Shown: positions 6,258 to 7,679 of the stretch, piece by piece
Position numbering within the stretch: the stretch's first letter is position 1
Layout: every line of letters begins with the position of its first letter
Assembly: GCA_017353855.1 (NCBI GenBank)
Contig: JAFMSA010000176.1
Coordinates: forward strand, 1-7,679
Source of the DNA: Alphaproteobacteria bacterium
GTDB lineage: Bacteria > Pseudomonadota > Alphaproteobacteria > ATCC43930 > CGMCC-115725
Direction: 5' to 3'
Length of the DNA: 7,679 nucleotides
The notes under the pieces: model-generated
The model's input: the letters and a program-made list of their open reading frames with translations, nothing else
Database searches by the model: none
What the model was told of the DNA's origin: nothing
Position numbers and translations under genes: made by a program

Positions 6258-7507
6258 CCGGCGGCTCGATGATTCCGGCAGCGGCCGAAGCGCTGGCCGG
6301 TTCTCGACGGCTCGTCGTAAAGGTCGGTTCGGCATTGCTGACCGAGCAGGACGGCGAAATCCGCCAGTCCTGGCTCGAGTCCCTGGCCGACGACGTCATC
6401 CGCTGCCGCGCCCGTGGCCAGGAGGTGATCCTGGTGTCGTCCGGGGCGATCGCAGTGGGCCGGCGAAGCCTCGGACTGATCGCCGACCGGGTGAGGCTCG
6501 AGGAGAAGCAGGCCGCTGCGGCGACGGGGCAAATCCGCCTGGCGCACGCCTATCAGGAGGCGCTCGCCCGCCATGGCGTTATCGTGGCGCAAATCCTTCT
6601 CACGCTCGATGATACCGAGGAGCGCCGCCGGCATCTGAATGCGCGCGCTACTTTCGCTCAGCTTCTGGCGCTCGGCGCGGTGCCTGTCGTGAACGAGAAC
6701 GACACGATCGCCACCGCCGAGATCCGCTTCGGCGACAACGACCGGCTGGCCGCCCGCGTCGCGCAAATGACTAGCGCCGATATGCTGGTGCTGCTTTCCG
6801 ATATCGACGGGCTTTACACTGCGGACCCTCGCCGGGATCCGACCGCGCGACACGTCGCGCTGGTCCGCGAGATCGGCTCAGAGATCGACGCGATGGCCGG
6901 TACCGCGCCCCCCGGTTACAGCTCGGGGGGCATGGTGACAAAGCTCGCCGCTGCCCGCATCGCGATGAATGCCGGCTGCCGCATGCTGATCGCCAGAGGG
7001 AAGGCCGCGGATCTCGGACGGGGCCCCCTCGCAGCCATCGAGGCCGGTGAAAGAGCAACGTTGTTCCTGCCCCGGGGGGAGCCGCGTTCGGCCCGCAAGG
7101 CCTGGATCGCCGGCGCAGTAAACCCCTGCGGCACCATTGTCGTCGATGAGGGCGCGGCGCGAGCGCTGCGCCGCGGTACGAGCCTGTTGCCGGCCGGCGT
7201 GATCGCCACTGAGGGCAGTTTCGAACGGGGCGATGCAGTGATCATTTGTACCCGCTCCCACGCCGAGGCCGGGCGCGGCTTGACCGCCTACTCGAGCGCC
7301 GACATCGGCCGCATCGCCGGCCACAAGAGTAGTGAAATTGCCGAGATCCTCGGGTACCGTGGCCGGGATGAAATCATTCATCGGGACGATCTTGTGGTGA
7401 CCGAACCTCGCGAACCGGTGCCCGCCCTGAAGAGAGGGGCTCTCGGTGTCCGCCGGAAGCCCGAGGGTTACCAGCCCAAGTCGAAAGGAAACCGGGGACC
7501 AGGTTGA
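6254..7507 (+). CDS. proB: Glutamate 5-kinase (gamma-glutamyl kinase), with unusual C-terminal extension
   Basis: Cytosolic enzyme phosphorylating glutamate with ATP, the first and proline-inhibited step of proline synthesis. 417 residues. Amino-acid kinase domain about 17-275: VVKVGSALLT (21-30), SSGAIAVG (62-69), VPVVNENDT (143-151), FGDNDRLAA (159-167), LLSDIDGLYTADPR (180-193), SSGGMVTKLAAA (223-234). A PUA domain covers about 282-375, and the usual family ending YRGRDEIIHRDDLV lies at 368-381. ProB normally ends here or a few residues later (367-380 in total). This one continues with some 30 basic, low-complexity residues (from about V389) unlike ProB. They are probably read-through into a different element, described at 7418-7679. 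The start ATG 6254 overlaps the obgE stop (ATGA), indicating coupled translation; ATG 6269 is an alternative. proA would be expected next but does not begin in the visible sequence. Confidence 0.95.
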   Translation: MTGGSMIPAAAEALAGSRRLVVKVGSALLTEQDGEIRQSWLESLADDVIRCRARGQEVILVSSGAIAVGRRSLGLIADRVRLEEKQAAAATGQIRLAHAYQEALARHGVIVAQILLTLDDTEERRRHLNARATFAQLLALGAVPVVNENDTIATAEIRFGDNDRLAARVAQMTSADMLVLLSDIDGLYTADPRRDPTARHVALVREIGSEIDAMAGTAPPGYSSGGMVTKLAAARIAMNAGCRMLIARGKAADLGRGPLAAIEAGERATLFLPRGEPRSARKAWIAGAVNPCGTIVVDEGAARALRRGTSLLPAGVIATEGSFERGDAVIICTRSHAEAGRGLTAYSSADIGRIAGHKSSEIAEILGYRGRDEIIHRDDLVVTEPREPVPALKRGALGVRRKPEGYQPKSKGNRGPG

Positions 7508-7679
7508 CCGGGAAGTTCAAGACCAACCTGCGAATCCTTCCTCAGTTCAGCCTCTTGGAGGCAAGGCTGCGGACAAGCCCCCGCGGCAGGTACCAAACGG
7601 GTCCTGCTCGGAGGCTGCACGGCACGGGCGAGAGGAGCGGAAGCAAGAGCTTCTCCTCACCAGGGTCTTTCAGGACACT
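7418..7679 (+). other. Unidentified structured segment after proB; possible 5' part of a group II intron or other structured RNA
   Basis: This segment does not look like proA or an ordinary intergenic region. It starts with GTGCC (four of five bases of the group II intron 5' motif GUGYG) and is dense in short inverted repeats: GAGAG-GGG-CTCTC (7433-7445), CTCGG/CCGAG (7442-7446/7461-7465) enclosing TCCG-C-CGGA (7449-7457), CAGGTTG/CAACCTG (7500-7506/7524-7530) and CTTG-GAGG-CAAG (7553-7564). After the proB frame stops at 7507, all three forward frames stay open to the window end, but none gives a protein I recognise. One frame from GTG 7446 reads VSAGSPRVTS and ends ELLLTRVFQDT. A spliced group II intron would leave the proB-proA operon functional, which fits the site. 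The exact 5' border is not resolved and no intron-encoded protein is visible. Confidence 0.3.
7500..7530 (+). repeat. Perfect 7-bp inverted repeat over the proB stop
   Basis: CAGGTTG (7500-7506) and CAACCTG (7524-7530) are perfect complements around a 17-base loop, and the proB-frame stop TGA (7505-7507) sits at the end of the left arm. No T run follows, so it is not a standard terminator; it fits better as one stem of a larger folded RNA. Confidence 0.4.

Noticed and set aside
4896..6335. 479-residue open frame on the minus strand opposite rpmA and obgE
   Set aside because: Antisense to two well-supported conserved genes, no recognisable motif, and a composition expected from the complement of GC-rich coding sequence.
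7446..7679. New gene starting at GTG 7446
   Set aside because: The frame is open but overlaps the proB frame, has no convincing ribosome binding site, and its translation matches no family I recognise; the two other frames are equally open after 7507.
1..7679. CRISPR array, insertion sequence or defence system
   Set aside because: No regularly spaced repeats of CRISPR size, no transposase frame and no defence-family domain; apart from the right edge, the genes are housekeeping.

Overview
The window (7679 bp, GC-rich) reads as ordinary chromosome of an alphaproteobacterium, perhaps a Rhodospirillales-like lineage. The evidence is the gene order phoR-pstC on one side and rplU-rpmA-obg-proB on the other, a bL27 that starts directly at MAHKKAGG, and a long malic enzyme fused to a phosphotransacetylase-like domain. 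The lineage is inference from gene content and protein character; no search was run.

Left half, minus strand, read right to left. maeB (NADP-type malic enzyme with C-terminal PTA-like domain, 2019-4355) is followed after 50 bases by phoR (phosphate-starvation sensor kinase, 529-1968), then a gap of about 260 bases, then the first 88 codons of pstC (1-266), which runs off the left edge. Three direct repeats with an 11-base period (509-537), overlapping the phoR stop codon, form a good Pho box. pst transporter expression is therefore probably switched on here by the partner of the kinase encoded just upstream.

Centre (4356-4528) is a divergent control region. It holds a near-consensus sigma-70 promoter for rplU (TTGACA, 16 bases, TATATT) whose spacer is filled by an interrupted palindrome, with a second dyad around the -10 box. 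On the other strand a TTGACG-17-TAGGAT promoter candidate for maeB lies so close to the first maeB ATG that the real start may be further downstream.

Right half, plus strand: rplU and rpmA (ribosomal proteins bL21 and bL27) overlap by 11 bases. A strong hairpin terminator or attenuator follows, 10 bases before the start of obgE (ribosome-assembly GTPase). obgE overlaps proB (glutamate 5-kinase, first step of proline synthesis) by ATGA. This is the usual ribosome/GTPase/proline cluster, in which proA would be expected next.

The right edge is the oddest part. After a complete ProB the reading frame continues for about 30 unusual basic residues into a segment (about 7418-7679) full of short inverted repeats, with all three forward frames open after 7507. 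It does not look like proA. A structured RNA or the 5' part of a group II intron inserted at the 3' end of proB is the leading guess, unproven. No CRISPR array, tRNA, rRNA or complete insertion sequence was seen.
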